Part shown: piece by piece, positions 13,701-25,215 of the stretch
How positions within the stretch are numbered: the first letter of the stretch is position 1
Layout: every line of letters starts with the position of its first letter
Assembly (NCBI RefSeq): GCF_016086655.4
Contig: NC_052131.2
Span: forward strand, 39,991,705-40,055,704
Length of the DNA: 64,000 bases
Origin: Lepeophtheirus salmonis
Lineage: Eukaryota > Arthropoda > Copepoda > Siphonostomatoida > Caligidae
Direction of reading: 5' to 3'
The notes under the pieces: generated by a model
The model's database searches: none
Told to the model about the DNA's origin: nothing
The model's input: the letters and a program-made list of their open reading frames with translations, nothing else
Translations under genes and position numbers: made by a program

Positions 13701-16700
13701 TTCCTAATATGTAGGTAAGTATAAATAATAAATATAATGTCCTAACCATATTCCCTCCTCCTCTGGAATGGTTTGTGATTAATTAGAGTGATGAAACTTC
13801 TCTGGTTTTCCAGCCTCCGTAAAAGGCAATCACTAAATTTTAATAATTTTCTATTTATGTTTAAGTCCATCATCAATTACGAGTTAAATAGGGTATACTC
13901 AGTATACGTTTATACAGTGTTGTATATGTTATATTTCAATAGACCTTTTTCTTAAGGATTATTTTGTCAAATTATGTAGTATCACTCTTGAATAACCAGT
14001 ATTGCGTGTATGTGTAAAAAAGTATTCCTTTACTAAATGTGATTTTTTGAGTAGCCAAGTATATGTTTGTACAATATTTTTTTATAAATGTATACTCAAT
14101 ATTGCGCAACGTTTTGCACTTTTTGTCTACAAAATGTGCTTTTATGATATGATATTTGATATGCATATTTATTTTAGTCCATTTTAGACAGTTTTGTTTA
14201 TTATGTACTTATCTACCCAAAAATATCATGTGTTTTTATGCGATTTTTTGCTTCATAAAGAGCACATAGAGATGAATCCGACTTTTTTTTTATTCGGTCT
14301 TGGCTGATTTTTTCTCAACGGATTTGAACCAATGATTACGTTTCCCTCTTTTGATCGAGTTTTACCTATTCCAGTTGTTGTACACTTAAAACTTTATATG
14401 ATTTCAATCTACTGATGGTCCGAATTTGGAAATACAATTGACATCATCAACGATTCATCTATAAAATCTATTTAAAAAGAATTTTAAATGAAACATCGAT
14501 CAATCACGATTTTGTTTTTATGATTCCTGTCCAAAACTAATTTTTAGTTTATATTGGTCCAGAATCGAGTATGTTCCGTCTTACAGGCATGAACCCAACA
14601 CTAATATTTATACTGCTGCCCCTTACGTAAATATCAAGTTTTTCTCACAAGACACTCACAAACACACAGATTCCAATCTTTTTTCATCATTAAATTCTTG
14701 TTATATACAAGGTGGTCCATACAAATTGGAAAAATATTTAAAGGCTTATAACCAACAAACTAGAGGGTGTAGAACCAAGTTTTTAATGTTATTTAAAACC
14801 TATATTTAATGACATTCAATTATTTATTATAAAATCTGCCTTTCTTGATAACCTCGGCCACAATGCGCCGGAAGCTTTTGCAGGTACGGGTGACCACACC
14901 TGTGGAGGCCCTAAATAAGTCCATACAAAAGGATACTTGACATAGGCTTCATGCTTCATCCTCCCCTGAGATAGAAATCGTAGGGGTTTCGGTACGGGCT
15001 GTTTTTAGGCCAAAAAGAAGTGAGGACATTTTGCGGCCAATACGTCCTGCACTTTTTGAGACTTGTGGCTCGGTGCACTTTCGTGTTGGCAGGTGTAATT
15101 TCTTCTTTGGGTTACTTCATCTTTCCATAATGTAAATTTAAAGTGCTAAACCAGAACCATTACAATGGCAAAACTGGATCCGCAAGAGGTCTCCCGGGCC
15201 TGCCAAAGTTTTCGGCCATGTATGGACGAGGTTATCAAGAAAGGTGGATCTCATTAATAATAGTTGGATGTCATTAAATGTAGCCTTCAAATAATAAAAA
15301 ATGTATTCAACCATACTCCATCCAGTTCGTTCGCTATAAGCCTTTAAATATTTTCCCAATTAATCTGCACCACCCCGTACCAACATTATTAAGTCAGTCA
15401 CTCGTCATTTGAGCATGTTTTCTTTTTCCAAACTCTGCTTCGCACTTTTGTACTACTCGTATGTATGAAGGTATATGAAAGAAAAAAGAGAAAATTCGAC
15501 ATTCCTCACATAGTTTTTGTTGGCTGTGAAGATGAAGGGAACATTTGAGGTGGGATGCGGAGAACGGGGGGGAGGCAATGGTTGTTATTTTTTATATATG
15601 TGTACAACTCGACCATTAAATGATAGTATGAAATCAACATTCTATTGTTTTTGCTTCGATAATCTTTGAAGGCACATATTAGGGCTTCTTATTTAGTGGA
15701 AAATTGTCTCTCAGCAAGATCCCCGTAAACTTATTTATTTTTGGGATCACGCTAGCTAAATAAATAATAATTCCCTGATAAATTTTTCTAATTCATTGTA
15801 TACAACTTAGGTGCTCTGAGCTATCGGGGGTCGACGAACAGACAAGATTTGCTTTATTAATATGGAAGACAACTCGGCAGTGTTACTCTACCCCTTTTGA
15901 TGAGCACTTTCACACGTAGCTACTCAATACTTAGATGTTCTCTCTTCAAAAATAGAACAATAATAATGACAGCTTCAGAAATTAAAAGAAAAAACATTGT
16001 TCAGTCAATAAGCCGCTCTGAGCTATAGCTACACCTTCTTCTGGTTAAAAAATGACTTCCCAGGAAAAAACAAAACAAAAACAGACTTACAAACTTAGCT
16101 CCACTAGTATATTTTTCAAAAAGAAAAAATATGATATTTTAAGCTAGTTAATTCATGTTCTTTAATTTAAAAATGCTTTGTTCTTTGAAATCATTTGCAC
16201 TGTTGCATTCATTTATAATAAAATAAGTCATGTGAATCTTCAATATAATCTCTTCAACTTTTCATTGAATGAATTATGTAAATTATGGAAGTTTATATTA
16301 TTATCAAATGAGAAATGTGAGAGTTCCCTATAAATATTTTTTGTCTCTTGAATTTTATTAGGTATAAAATCTCTTTAAAAAGACACTTCTAACAGTATAT
16401 GACAAATCAATGTACTATTTTCATTGACATGACTTTTTCCCCCACTGCATGTATATTCATGCACAAATCAACAAGATTAATTCATATCGATACTTAAAGC
16501 TACAATACTTAATATGTGGGTTCTATAAGTAAATTTGCATTCGGAATGTAACATCATACTATTACTAATTGATTGAGAGCCCACCTTTAATTTATACAAA
16601 CAGGTTTTGTTTGTTGATTATAGCTCCATGTGTCTGCATATGTGCATAAAATTATTTAGATACCTACGTTATATGTTTGTATATAAGCACACTACAGTCA

Positions 16701-19700
16701 TGTCTTGGATTGTGAGACACTGGCAAAAATATTTCAGTTGCTTCTGCTGTGTTCATTACTTATTATATACTTTTTGTGAAACAATCATCGTTTTCTTGCA
16801 GTGATATGCACATCTGGAAAGGCACGTTCTGCGTCGGGAGAAAATTGCTAAAAACAAAATCCAACTCACTTTAATAGAAATTAGCCTCCAAAAATGGCAC
16901 ATTTAGCCCTCATATGTGGCCCGTCAACACAAAAACAAGCTAAAATGCTTTTTCTCAAAATTTAGTGTGACAAAAACGTTTGTGTGCTTCAAAGTCTTAT
17001 TGCCAATTACTGCCTACAACTTTTGGTGTCTGGATATTGTACTTAAAGTACCCAAAATTGATTGTTACAATAAAAGGATGATTAATGCACAAATATTATT
17101 TGAATGGGTAATATGAGGAACACTATAAGTTTTCTTAAATCAAATAATGGTTCTAAACTATAGTTAGTATTATTTGGCCATCTTAGGAAATCCCACAAAT
17201 TTGATTTATAAGACTATAATGGACTCAAATACGCCTATGAAATATTGGTCTGTTTGTATATATGAAGTAAAAAGATATATTGGGATGGTCTCCTCCTTTT
17301 CTTGATCCAAGATTGTTATTACGTTGACACACCACCTATACTATATAGAACAGTGCTACCTAAACTTTATAACTTGCATCTTCCTCCTTCCTTCCTACAT
17401 ATATATTGAAACGTGTTAGAGCAATGGATAATTTATTTTCTTTGAACTTGAACATATCATATCATATCTTCAAATCTCAACAAATTTTTTTTTTTAAATC
17501 AAGAGGGAATTTTCAATTTTTCTAAAATGAAATAAAGAGATGCTCTATGAAAATCTTTTACCCTTTACCTTGGAGTTACTCCACGTGCACTTAGTTTGAG
17601 AAGCCTTCAACTATGTAGGACACTGATATAAAAACAACCATCTTCTTGTAATTGACTTCCCAGAAGCAAATTTGTCAGTTATAGAGTGATTCGTTTTTTG
17701 CTCGTAATTCTAGGTATGACTGTAAATTATGTATGTACAGTTTATTCAACTACACAATATACATGTATATAGTTTCAATAATATTTGGTTACTAACAATT
17801 TGCATATGTATATAGAAACAAAAATACATTAAATGAATAAAAATAACGTCATTTTTACTTTAATTACAAAGGATTGTGTATTTTGTAAGTCATTAATGAT
17901 CTATGTAACAACGGTCATGGAGGTAAAGATTATTTTATATAAGTAAGCAATAATTAATTCAATACCAATGCATAAAAATAATAACAAAAAATACGATAAT
18001 GAAAAAAGCAAAGATTTTGCACACTCTTCATTGTTTGAAGTTTGTTTTGTTTTTCCAAAGAAAAACAATAATAATTATTATTATCAAAAGAATGTTAATT
18101 TTTTATTTTTGCTTCACATTTATGAAGAAACAAAAAAAATATTAATTTTTTCTTATAATTAGAGGTTTATTTTTAGAGAGTCAGAAAATAACAAATAATA
18201 TGGGGTCGAACTATGTTTGTATTTTTTTTCTTCAAACTAAAAAGAGGTTCAACGTTTTTTTTTTAAACTTCAACTTTGACCCCAATTTCTAAAATAAGAG
18301 ACTTAAAAGAATTATTATATTTTTTCTTCGTTCATATGCTGTTCATACCTTTAGGGAATGTTTTTACATATATTTTATGTACACAAAAATGTTGTGTACA
18401 AGTTGAGAATGTGAACAAGTTCCAATTTCTACGTACCGCCATAAGGGCATCATTTTATTTACCGTTGAGGATGTATCGTTCTCAAAATTTTAGGTACGCG
18501 TACGAATCGGATGTTAAAGCCGTCCCCTAGAACAATCTTTGATAAATGTGACGTTAATATTGATATTTACGAGACGTTATTATAAACCAAGCTTCTATAA
18601 CTTTAATAAGTCTAATTTAATTTGAATTATCCCTAAAATTACGATAATAGCAAAATATTCATTTGTTTTAAAGATACTTAATGTTTTACTAAACCTATGC
18701 AAATGTTAAACTCAGCTATAATATTAGTTAAGAAGAAGTCAAATATTGCATAATTAGAAAGCAAAAGCAACGCTATGTTGGAGGGTTTGTATGCATAAAA
18801 GCAATTAAACAAATTTTTTGATAAAAAATCCTAAGGGAAATGCATTTGATGGTTTTTTTAAAATGAGGAACAAAGGCATAAATGATTTTTATTCTTATAA
18901 TATTTGTTTGTTAGTTGCATTTGATGTGATGTAAAAATTCTCTGTGTACCTACAAATTCATAGAACTGTAGCCTCTTGTTCCACGAAATAGTTATCCAAT
19001 AGGATATGCGGATTGATTCTTGTTTGCTCGACTCAGCGTCTAAGTCTGCACCATTTTGTGGCTATAGGGGGTTCATTAGTTTTTGCATGTCCTATTGGAG
19101 TATAAGGGTTGTTTTTTGTTTGTTTGTTTGTTAGACTCAGGATTTCTACGTCATCTTAATGCATTGAATACTTTGTTAGTTTACTCACTTCCTATTACTA
19201 GTAATTTTCAAGACAAAAGTTAAAAATTAACACCATTTACTTATGTACTCGTATATATATTCATAATAAATAACTCAAATATCTAACAAAAATGAGATTG
19301 TTATACTTATAATTGATGAAAACTTTACCAGTGTTAATTCCTCATTTTTTGATTGCAAGTTGTACAATCTGCTTATACTATACGACATGTCTCCATTGTT
19401 ATAGACAAAAGGGCTTGGTGTTCTTGATATGTACTTACAAGATATGATCAAAAATGCAGTTATTTGACTGTTATTTCTTAACAGTCACACTTGATGTAAC
19501 TTGTCAATAGTCGTACGAGTATAATAATCCATGTTGTGTCGTCTATATATTATGTATTATGTATTGTAGTCATTACCTCAAAGGAAGCCGTAGTCGTCCA
19601 TTTATACATTTGAAACATTTCTTCCTTTTTTATTTTACATGGTGATAATTTTTTTTTTTTTTTTACTTTTTTTTGTGAACATCTTATCGGATCTTTTTTT

Positions 19701-22700
19701 GGAGGAAATACATACATTATTATAAAACACTATCATTATAAATGTCCCTTCTTGTACAACATACATTTGGAGACCGTTTATCACTTCTCTTCTCCCTTAT
19801 TGGAATGTGATTTGTAACATGATTCGGCCATGAAGAGAAAAAGAAGGAAAAAAACGTCTTTTTAACACTTTGTAATTTATGGATGGTTATAAAGTGTGTT
19901 TTTTTTTTGTTCCCATTTAGAGGAGTAACATACGTATATATATAAAATGGGTTTCAATATGGGCGGGTAAATGTGCAAAGTGATAAGAAGAAGAGCGATT
20001 GCGGAGGACATGTAGGTCAAAAATGATAATAGTTAGGAACATGGACTATTTTGAAGACAAGTTATGCCATTTGTTTTGGTCTTTGACAAAAAAAAACCCG
20101 CTATACAAATACATACATCAGATTTAATCAAGTGTAAAGTCTATGTATTGAGCTATAAATATTAAATATACTAACGTACATAAGTAGAGTTTTTTGAACA
20201 TTGTTAGTACGAATCCGAAATGGATTTAAAAAGCTGGAAATAACCGTTGATATATATATATACATATATATTTATAGATATAAATACGATATTAAAGAAA
20301 AATGTATATTTTATTATGTCGAAGAAATAAAAAAAATTCCTTTGATATTGTTACTGTCAAATATGTTATTTGTACATCCATCCATGTATTGTGTACAAGT
20401 CGGGATTTTGTACAAGTTGTGCCTTGTAATGTAAGGAGATTGTCAAAGTTGTTTATTAACATGGAAATTACAAGTTGGTTTTTTTTGTCAGCTAACAATT
20501 TGTCTTCTACTTATTCCCTTTATATAAATGAATTACAAATCATATAGGTCCGAACTAAATTTGTCTCTTGCAATATTATTATAAGTAAAAAGAACAACTT
20601 TCGGTGGAGTAAAAACTTTCAACATTCCTTTATGTTTGCTTGTAGTAAATAAACTATTCTTTAATTGATCCATTAAATTAAATGGTCAATAGTTCGACGG
20701 ATTACATTTCGCCCTATCAAAAATAGCTATTTCTGCTTCCATATCGTATATTGTGATTAAGTCTTGCACTTTACCTCCAGTATATGCCCAGGCTTTATGA
20801 TTACATACCAGATGTTTCGTTAATGTTTCATTTCCCTTGTTTCCGTCTTCATCAGTCCCAAACAATATTTTCCTATCCTCTTGAGTATCTAGTTTACTCA
20901 TAACATTTTTTTTGCCAATCACGCAATTCTATAATGGGACTTTCAAATTTGAACATTTCCCTACTATTACTAGATGAAGAACAATCCCACAGTTTGGAAG
21001 GATTGGCGAACAACTACTAATTTTGGAACTTTTTTTCTTTCATTTTGATCTATTAGTATTAATACCTTTAGCTTATTAGCAACCTTTCCACCTAAATTTA
21101 ACAGAAAAAAGGACAAAAGTCAGTTGATAGCTGTTAACCCATTCTTTGTCGTAGTGAGCTAACGCCGCGTAATATGTCTACATACTAGCGGCATTGCTCG
21201 GAGTTATTAGTCTTCGACGAATAGATCAACTTTGATTTAACAATGTAATTTTAGTTTATTAATATAGAAGATAACTCCCAAAAATCCTCAGTATTTCTAT
21301 CCATTTTTTTATAAACATACTCACACGCCATAGTTAAATGTTCTCTCCTCAATAATGAAAGAACAACAACTTGATAAAATTAAAGAAACTACAACTTTGT
21401 TCTTGGTTACCAATATAAGAAATACACGCTAAAAATGCTTAGGATTATAACCCTAAATATATGTACTTTTCTTTTTTAAATGACACACTGATCTTAAATT
21501 ACACAGACACACACACACATTGTTAAAACTGAGCCTCCTTAGACAATTAAACAGATTGACAAACTTTGCTTTATCATTATAGATTATTTATGAGTAATAG
21601 CAAGATTAATCAATCAGTATTCCTTTCATTAGAAAAGTTAAAAATGATTATTTATATAATCTTAAATAATTTACATCAAACTAGAAAATGCATGATTTAA
21701 AACGTTTATTCTCATTTATTGATTACAACTTGTATATTATATATATAATATTTGACTGTAACAATGCCTAAGGAATGTTTTCCTTTTGACATTATAAAAT
21801 GTACAGCGCATTTCTTTAATTAATTTTTGTTGTGCTCCTTTGAAAATCAAAGAAAAAGTCCCTCCTGTGTCCCCCATGGGAGGAGATGAAAAAAAAAGTT
21901 GTAAAAAAAAGTAAAGAAGTCAACTCCGCCCTAAGAAATTCTCCTCCTTATATTTGAAGTTGACAATGTTTATGTAGCTACCCAGTGTACCTACCTACAT
22001 ACCTTGTAAAATATTTAGACATGTTTGTGGAAGAAAAAGAGAATAAATAACAAATCTTTTATAATTTCGTCTAGTACACAATATGTATGTATGTTGAATG
22101 CCTTTAGAAAAAGAAAAGAGCAATTTGTTCGACTCAGAAATAAGAAGGAGTCACTTGACGTCTTTTTGAGTTGATTAACTTTATTATTCAAAAGGAAAAA
22201 AAGAAAAGACAAAATTGCATATTTTTTCCTTTCTTATCTACTTCGTCTTACGTTATTTATATTGTATATATATTAATTTTTTGGCATGGTTGACAAATAC
22301 GCACTCACATCTGCTGATCATTTTGTATGCATGTATATAGACATACAAATGAATTTGATCTATGCATTGTGTTACTTTGTCACTAATTATATAACCATGT
22401 ACATAATATGTAGGCGTGATGAGGCTCTTTTTTTTCGGTCCGATCTTGTATTATTCAGTTGGGAATTGACTGCAAACTACAACTTGTATATCATCATTTC
22501 AAACAATAATTGACGCCATGAACAATAGTTCATAAATAATATTGATTCTTACTAAGACAACAGTTACCACTGTATTTTGTGGTCAGCGGTCAACTTTCCT
22601 GCTTCTTTTCCTCTTATCAGTATTTGAAACGTTGATTGGTTGAATTTGAATTCACTTGTGTTAAGCTGTGAACAATTCCGGGAATAATTGCCTAGCTGCC

Positions 22701-25215
22701 AAATGATTTTGTGTCTTTTTTTTCTGTTTTCTTTTGATGAAAAGATTGTTGAGATACAATAAAAGTAACGACGTGTCAAAACTTTAAGTTTTAGGTGAGG
22801 CCAATCAAGACTGAATTTTTCTATGAAATCGATTCATACCGAACTTGTTTGTTGTACTGAATTGGAGACCACATTAGAAATTAGACTAGTTTATAAATAT
22901 CAGGTGTAGTTATATATTTTTTAAATAGATTCATACTTGAAATTTTGTTGACTAGTTTAAATTATTAGACAAATGTAGTTGTCAACACAAAAACAAGCCT
23001 GAATGATTTTTTTGATATATTCATGTAATTGGTCAGATGCAGTTGCACTTATTAAATATAGGTAAACATTATGGTATTACAATTACTCTATCTAACCTAA
23101 GAATTGTCTTTGAAGTCCATATACATTAAATATATGAATTGTTTTTCAAAATTGAGTAAATTATGTACATTTGCATTCTTTAACGATTTAGTGTCAATTT
23201 ATAATAATAAATTGATCGTATTAACCACTTGGGGGCGCTGCAAATTGCTCTTAAATTAGTCAAAATTGATTTTCAAAATAAAAACATGAGGAATGAACAT
23301 GTTTTATTTGAAAAGGGCCATATCGGAGACAATATGAGTCTCATAAGTGAATTGATGGTTTTAAACCATAGTTAAAATTCTTGAGTATCTTAACTCATCC
23401 CACAAATTTGATTAATAAGACAATAACTGACTCAAATATGCCTCTGAAATATGGACTGTATGTATATATGAAGTAAAAAAAATCAATTGTCTCATTTTCA
23501 TGATTAGTGTTCAAGATTGTGTTTATGTGGACGCACTAAATATATAAATGTAGTGAAGGTCCGTACGTAGAATGAACGAGAGAATTGAAGCTTCAAAAAA
23601 GTAAAAAATAAAATAAAATAATAAAGGTGTAAAGAAATGCTTGAGGCTTCATTTCTTTTTACTATTTTTTTTTTTGCCATGAACAAATTTTTTTTTGATC
23701 TTGAAGGAATTTTTTTATTTTACTTTTTCTTGAAGGGCTTTTATTGTACATACATACCTAGCATTTAACTGCCTGCAAAATGTTCATATCTACCTAAAAG
23801 AGACCTACAATAATATATGTATCATAATAATATGTTCTACATAATATAATATAATAATTACTCATATTTTCATTCTTTTCTTTTATATCCTTAGGCAGAG
23901 GTTTACAATGGTAAACGACGCGCAGACAAGAATGTTCAGTTAAATAACTCCTCTTCAAGCTCTTCTCTGGGCTCTGAGAAGTTTATTTTGGGCAAAAGCT
24001 GCAATTCCGCTGTCAAGTCTGTTGTAAATGATTTGGGACTCTCAAATAGTAGTACTACATCTCCCTCTAACAATAACAACAACAATACCACCAATCAAAA
24101 TATTGCCGCTAAAAACACGACCAAAAAGTATACGGATAAAAATTGTACTCTCATGAGGAAGTTGTTGGGCTTGAAAAAAGATGAAAATGAGCTTTTGTCA
24201 TCCTCCTCCCCTTATTTGAATAAGCTGAATGAGGATTGGAATGACTCTGTGAGTCTGGAGAATGCGGCATGGTATCGTCCTGGATTTGATAGGTAGGTCT
24301 TTAATAGTGCAGGCTGTCACTCTGTCTGAGACCCCCCCCGAATAATCGTTAGTCCTTTGAATTTTTCCTAAGAATGTTTATGGTTTATTAAGCCAAATAA
24401 GATATAGGAGATACGTATTCAGAGCATTGCACATATCTTCCAAAAATAATACAATATAAAACGAACATATTATGTTTTTACTTTGTTGTATACTTTATTA
24501 TATTATATAACAGAATAATTAGTGATATGAAAAAAACGTCACGAAGGATCAACTTCACCTTCTTTAAGGACTGACAATTGGTACACAAATTATAAATTTG
24601 ATTATAGACCGAAACCCAACAATAGCCACTTATTGATTCTTTTATTGTGTGGAATTAGACAATCTTTTTTTTATATTTGTAGGGATTTAACCAATCAGCA
24701 TTTATCAAATCTCTCTACGGGCTCCTTCGTTGTACGAAGATCTAAGAGTAGAAGGGACGCCTTAGCCCTCTCTCTCAAAACACCATCTCGTCATATATCC
24801 ACTTTGAGTAACAGAATTGCTCACTTTCTCATATTAGTCCTTCCCAACGGCGATGGATTTCGTATCAAGGTTTGTCATTTTATTTTCATAAATTATGTAT
24901 AACTATGATTCTAATCCCATCTTCTTTTTACTCAATTTATTACAGGGCTCCAAAAAGACATTCCCATCACTACGATCCCTCATTATTCATCATTCTGTCA
25001 TGTCCGAGATCCTTCCTTGTCCTTTACTCCTTCCCTTTCCTCGTCATAATCATCACCACCAAATGGGTTGTGGCTCAGAAAACGCATCAGAGTCCTCAGA
25101 GACAGATGAAGAAGACTCGCATCATGATGAGGACATTGCAGATATTTCCAATTATCCGGATCTTCTGATTACACTTCGACAAACACTGTATGCTACTCAA
25201 GATCTTCCAAATTGA
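7618..25215 (+). CDS. SH2-domain adaptor protein, four coding exons
   Basis: Four exons, 7618..7764, 23895..24292, 24683..24869 and 24946..25215, each bounded by GT/AG, join in phase to 333 residues plus TGA. The N-terminus (1-49) has a Cys/His cluster (CGHCGHHG, residues 39-46). Residues about 66-118 are Ser/Asn-rich and low in complexity. An SH2 domain runs from about 173 to 274: WYRPGF at 175-180, the phosphotyrosine pocket GSFVVRRS with the invariant Arg at 200, HFLI at 229-232, and a C-terminal helix ending in LPCPLLLP. An acidic, His-rich tail follows. SH2 domains bind phosphotyrosine on receptors or scaffolds, so a cytoplasmic adaptor role is inferred; there is no kinase, GEF or phosphatase domain. 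The C-terminal part of the SH2 resembles the tensin and EGFR-adapter-protein (Egfrap) type. The exact orthologue is not certain. Confidence 0.8.
9979..10083 (-). repeat. Family J repeat, copy 1
   Basis: In reverse complement it reads AATTCTGCAAAGGGAAGAAA, then a GACGTCAT-like word, GTGGTAT and a GTCACA word, in the same order as at 62228-62312. A further degraded copy is near 37.98 kb. Confidence 0.4.
11930..12209 (+). repeat. Family A MITE-like repeat, copy 3 (near full length)
   Basis: It starts CACGTCGTTACC and continues with TATATCTCGCAAC and GGACACAAAATCAG. It ends AACAGCTGAAAACAAAATAC, then GATGTAACGCTGTG. The ends form a short imperfect terminal inverted repeat (CACGTCGTTAC against the reverse complement of GTAACGCTGTG). 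It is about 280 bases and has no coding potential. Confidence 0.6.
12885..12932 (-). repeat. Family A left end, inverted fragment
   Basis: The reverse complement reads GTCGTTACCTCTAATGTATC, then ACGCAACCTT, the family A left end. The rest of the element is not recognisable to the left. Confidence 0.45.
12945..13260 (+). repeat. Family K repeat, copy 1
   Basis: Shared blocks with 18460-18740: CCATAGAACAATCTTTG followed by an AAATGACGTAA-type word, an ACTTCAATAAGGCCTAA word, a stretch with ATTATCG, and an AAAGATACCTAA word. The element class is unknown. Confidence 0.4.
14706..15379 (-). mobile_element. Mariner-type element relic with long inverted ends
   Basis: It is flanked by TA at 14706-14707 and 15378-15379. 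The outer 43 bases (14708-14750 and 15335-15377) are inverted repeats matching at 36 of 43 positions by eye. Similarity continues inward to about 150 bases, since CTTTCTTGATAACCTCG occurs near both ends. On the minus strand, transposase remnants are legible: HKSQKVQDVLAAKCPHF, then NSPYRNPYDFYLRG (the third catalytic Asp region, SPDLNPLD-like) and VTRTCKSFRRIVAEVIKKG at the C-terminus. Frames are broken by stops and frameshifts and the N-terminal half is absent, so it cannot move on its own. Both ends carry transposase 3' text, which suggests an inverted rearrangement. Confidence 0.75.
15790..16110 (+). repeat. Family C dispersed repeat, copy 1
   Basis: Core order: GTCGACGAACAGAC, then TTTATTAATATGGAAGAC and AACTC, then GAGCACTTTCACACGTAG and CTACTCAATACTTAGATG, then TCTTCAAAAATAG and GACAGCTTCAGAAATTAAA. 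The same order recurs at six other places. It may be SINE-derived, but no pol III boxes or tRNA-like head were recognised. Confidence 0.5.
16916..17335. repeat. Family D MITE, copy 1
   Basis: The ends are inverted: GTGGCCCGTCAACACAAAAA at the left against the reverse complement of the right end, GTGGTGTGTCAACGTAATAA. The interior shares several blocks with copies at 22975 and 43151, such as GGTTCTAAACTATAG, ATCCCACAAATTTGATT and CCTATGAAATATTGG. It is about 420 bases and non-coding. Confidence 0.65.
18460..18740 (+). repeat. Family K repeat, copy 2
   Basis: It shares CCTAGAACAATCTTTG plus a TGTGACGTTAA-like word, an AATAAGTCTAATTTAA word, AAAATTACGATAATAGC and TTAAAGATACTTAATG with 12945-13260 in the same order. 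Confidence 0.4.
18994..19100. repeat. Short inverted repeat with TTTGTTTG run
   Basis: TCCAATAGGATATGC near the left pairs with the reverse complement of GCATGTCCTATTGGA near the right, 14 of 15 by eye, about 75 bases apart. A GTTTGTTTGTTTGTT run and a second GACTCAG word follow. Probably part of a degraded repeat. Confidence 0.35.
20686..20922 (-). other. Isolated coding-like open frame, not recognised
   Basis: A 78-codon frame on the minus strand has unusually balanced composition for this window (KLDTQEDRKILFGTDEDG, CNHKAWAYTGGKVQDL, DMEAEIAIFDRAKCNPSNY). It reads like real protein rather than AT-driven chance. The upstream DNA does not continue it in frame. It lies inside intron 1 of the SH2 gene on the opposite strand. 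It could be a fragment of a transposon protein or a retrocopy exon; I cannot name a family. Confidence 0.25.
21065..21180 (+). repeat. Family A fragment
   Basis: AGCAACCTTTCCACC, GGACAAAAGTCAGTTGATAG and a GTGAGCTAACGCCGCG end match family A blocks, with the middle missing. A family C copy starts directly afterwards. Confidence 0.4.
21181..21540 (+). repeat. Family C dispersed repeat, copy 2
   Basis: TTCGACGAATAGATCAAC, TTATTAATATAGAAGATAAC, ACATACTCACACGCCATAG and TTCTCTCCTCAATAATG follow in family C order. An ACACAC-type run lies at the far end. Confidence 0.5.
22975..23536. repeat. Family D MITE, copy 2
   Basis: The left end GTAGTTGTCAACACAAAAAC and an inverted right end (GTGGACGCAC) match copy 1. 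The interior carries TTTTAAACCATAGTTAAAA, ATCCCACAAATTTGATTAA and CTCTGAAATATGGACTG. It is longer than copy 1 because of extra AT-rich text in its first half. Confidence 0.6.
23895..24292 (+). CDS. SH2 gene, coding exon 2
   Basis: The acceptor TTAG ends at 23894. An in-frame TAG lies immediately upstream, so splicing must occur here, and phase 0 matches exon 1. It encodes AEVYNGKRRADKN, then Ser- and Asn-rich text, a basic patch (KNTTKKYTDKN), and the start of the SH2 domain (AAWYRPGFD). The donor GTAGGT at 24293 leaves phase 2; reading through gives TAG at once. Confidence 0.8.
24683..24869 (+). CDS. SH2 gene, coding exon 3 (phosphotyrosine pocket)
   Basis: The acceptor TTTGTAG ends at 24682. 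The first base completes an Arg codon with exon 2. It carries the core of the SH2 domain, including the βB Arg of GSFVVRRS and the HFLI strand, and ends FRIK|GTTTGT in phase 0. Confidence 0.85.
24946..25215 (+). CDS. SH2 gene, last coding exon
   Basis: The acceptor TTTATTACAG ends at 24945. It starts GSKKTFPSLRSLIIHHSVM, completing the SH2 domain with a LPCPLLLP end, then PRHNHHHQ, an acidic Ser/Glu/Asp stretch, and a short hydrophobic tail before TGA at 25213-25215. Confidence 0.85.
   Translation, partial: GSKKTFPSLRSLIIHHSVMSEILPCPLLLPFPRHNHHHQMGCGSENASESSETDEEDSHHDEDIADISNYPDLLITLRQTLYATQDLPN

Larger units (their letters stand above)
7765..23894 (+). other. Intron 1 of the SH2 gene, about 16.1 kb
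   Basis: Donor GTATGC at 7765; acceptor TATATCCTTAG ending at 23894. It contains a mariner relic, copies of repeat families A, C, D, J and K, and AT-rich filler. No second coding gene is recognised inside. Alternative first exons or an intronic enhancer could hide here but cannot be read from sequence alone. Confidence 0.65.

Noticed and set aside
15138..15359. 73-codon minus-strand frame as a gene
   Set aside because: It lies within the inverted end of the mariner relic and matches its terminal repeat, not a host protein.
23988..24296. Open frame of 102 codons treated as a separate gene
   Set aside because: It opens at a TTG inside exon 2 of the SH2 gene; the frame continues upstream to the splice acceptor at 23894.
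24872..25168. 98-codon + strand frame overlapping the last SH2 exon
   Set aside because: It is the wrong frame of exon 4 and its intron; the SH2 motif is in the other frame.
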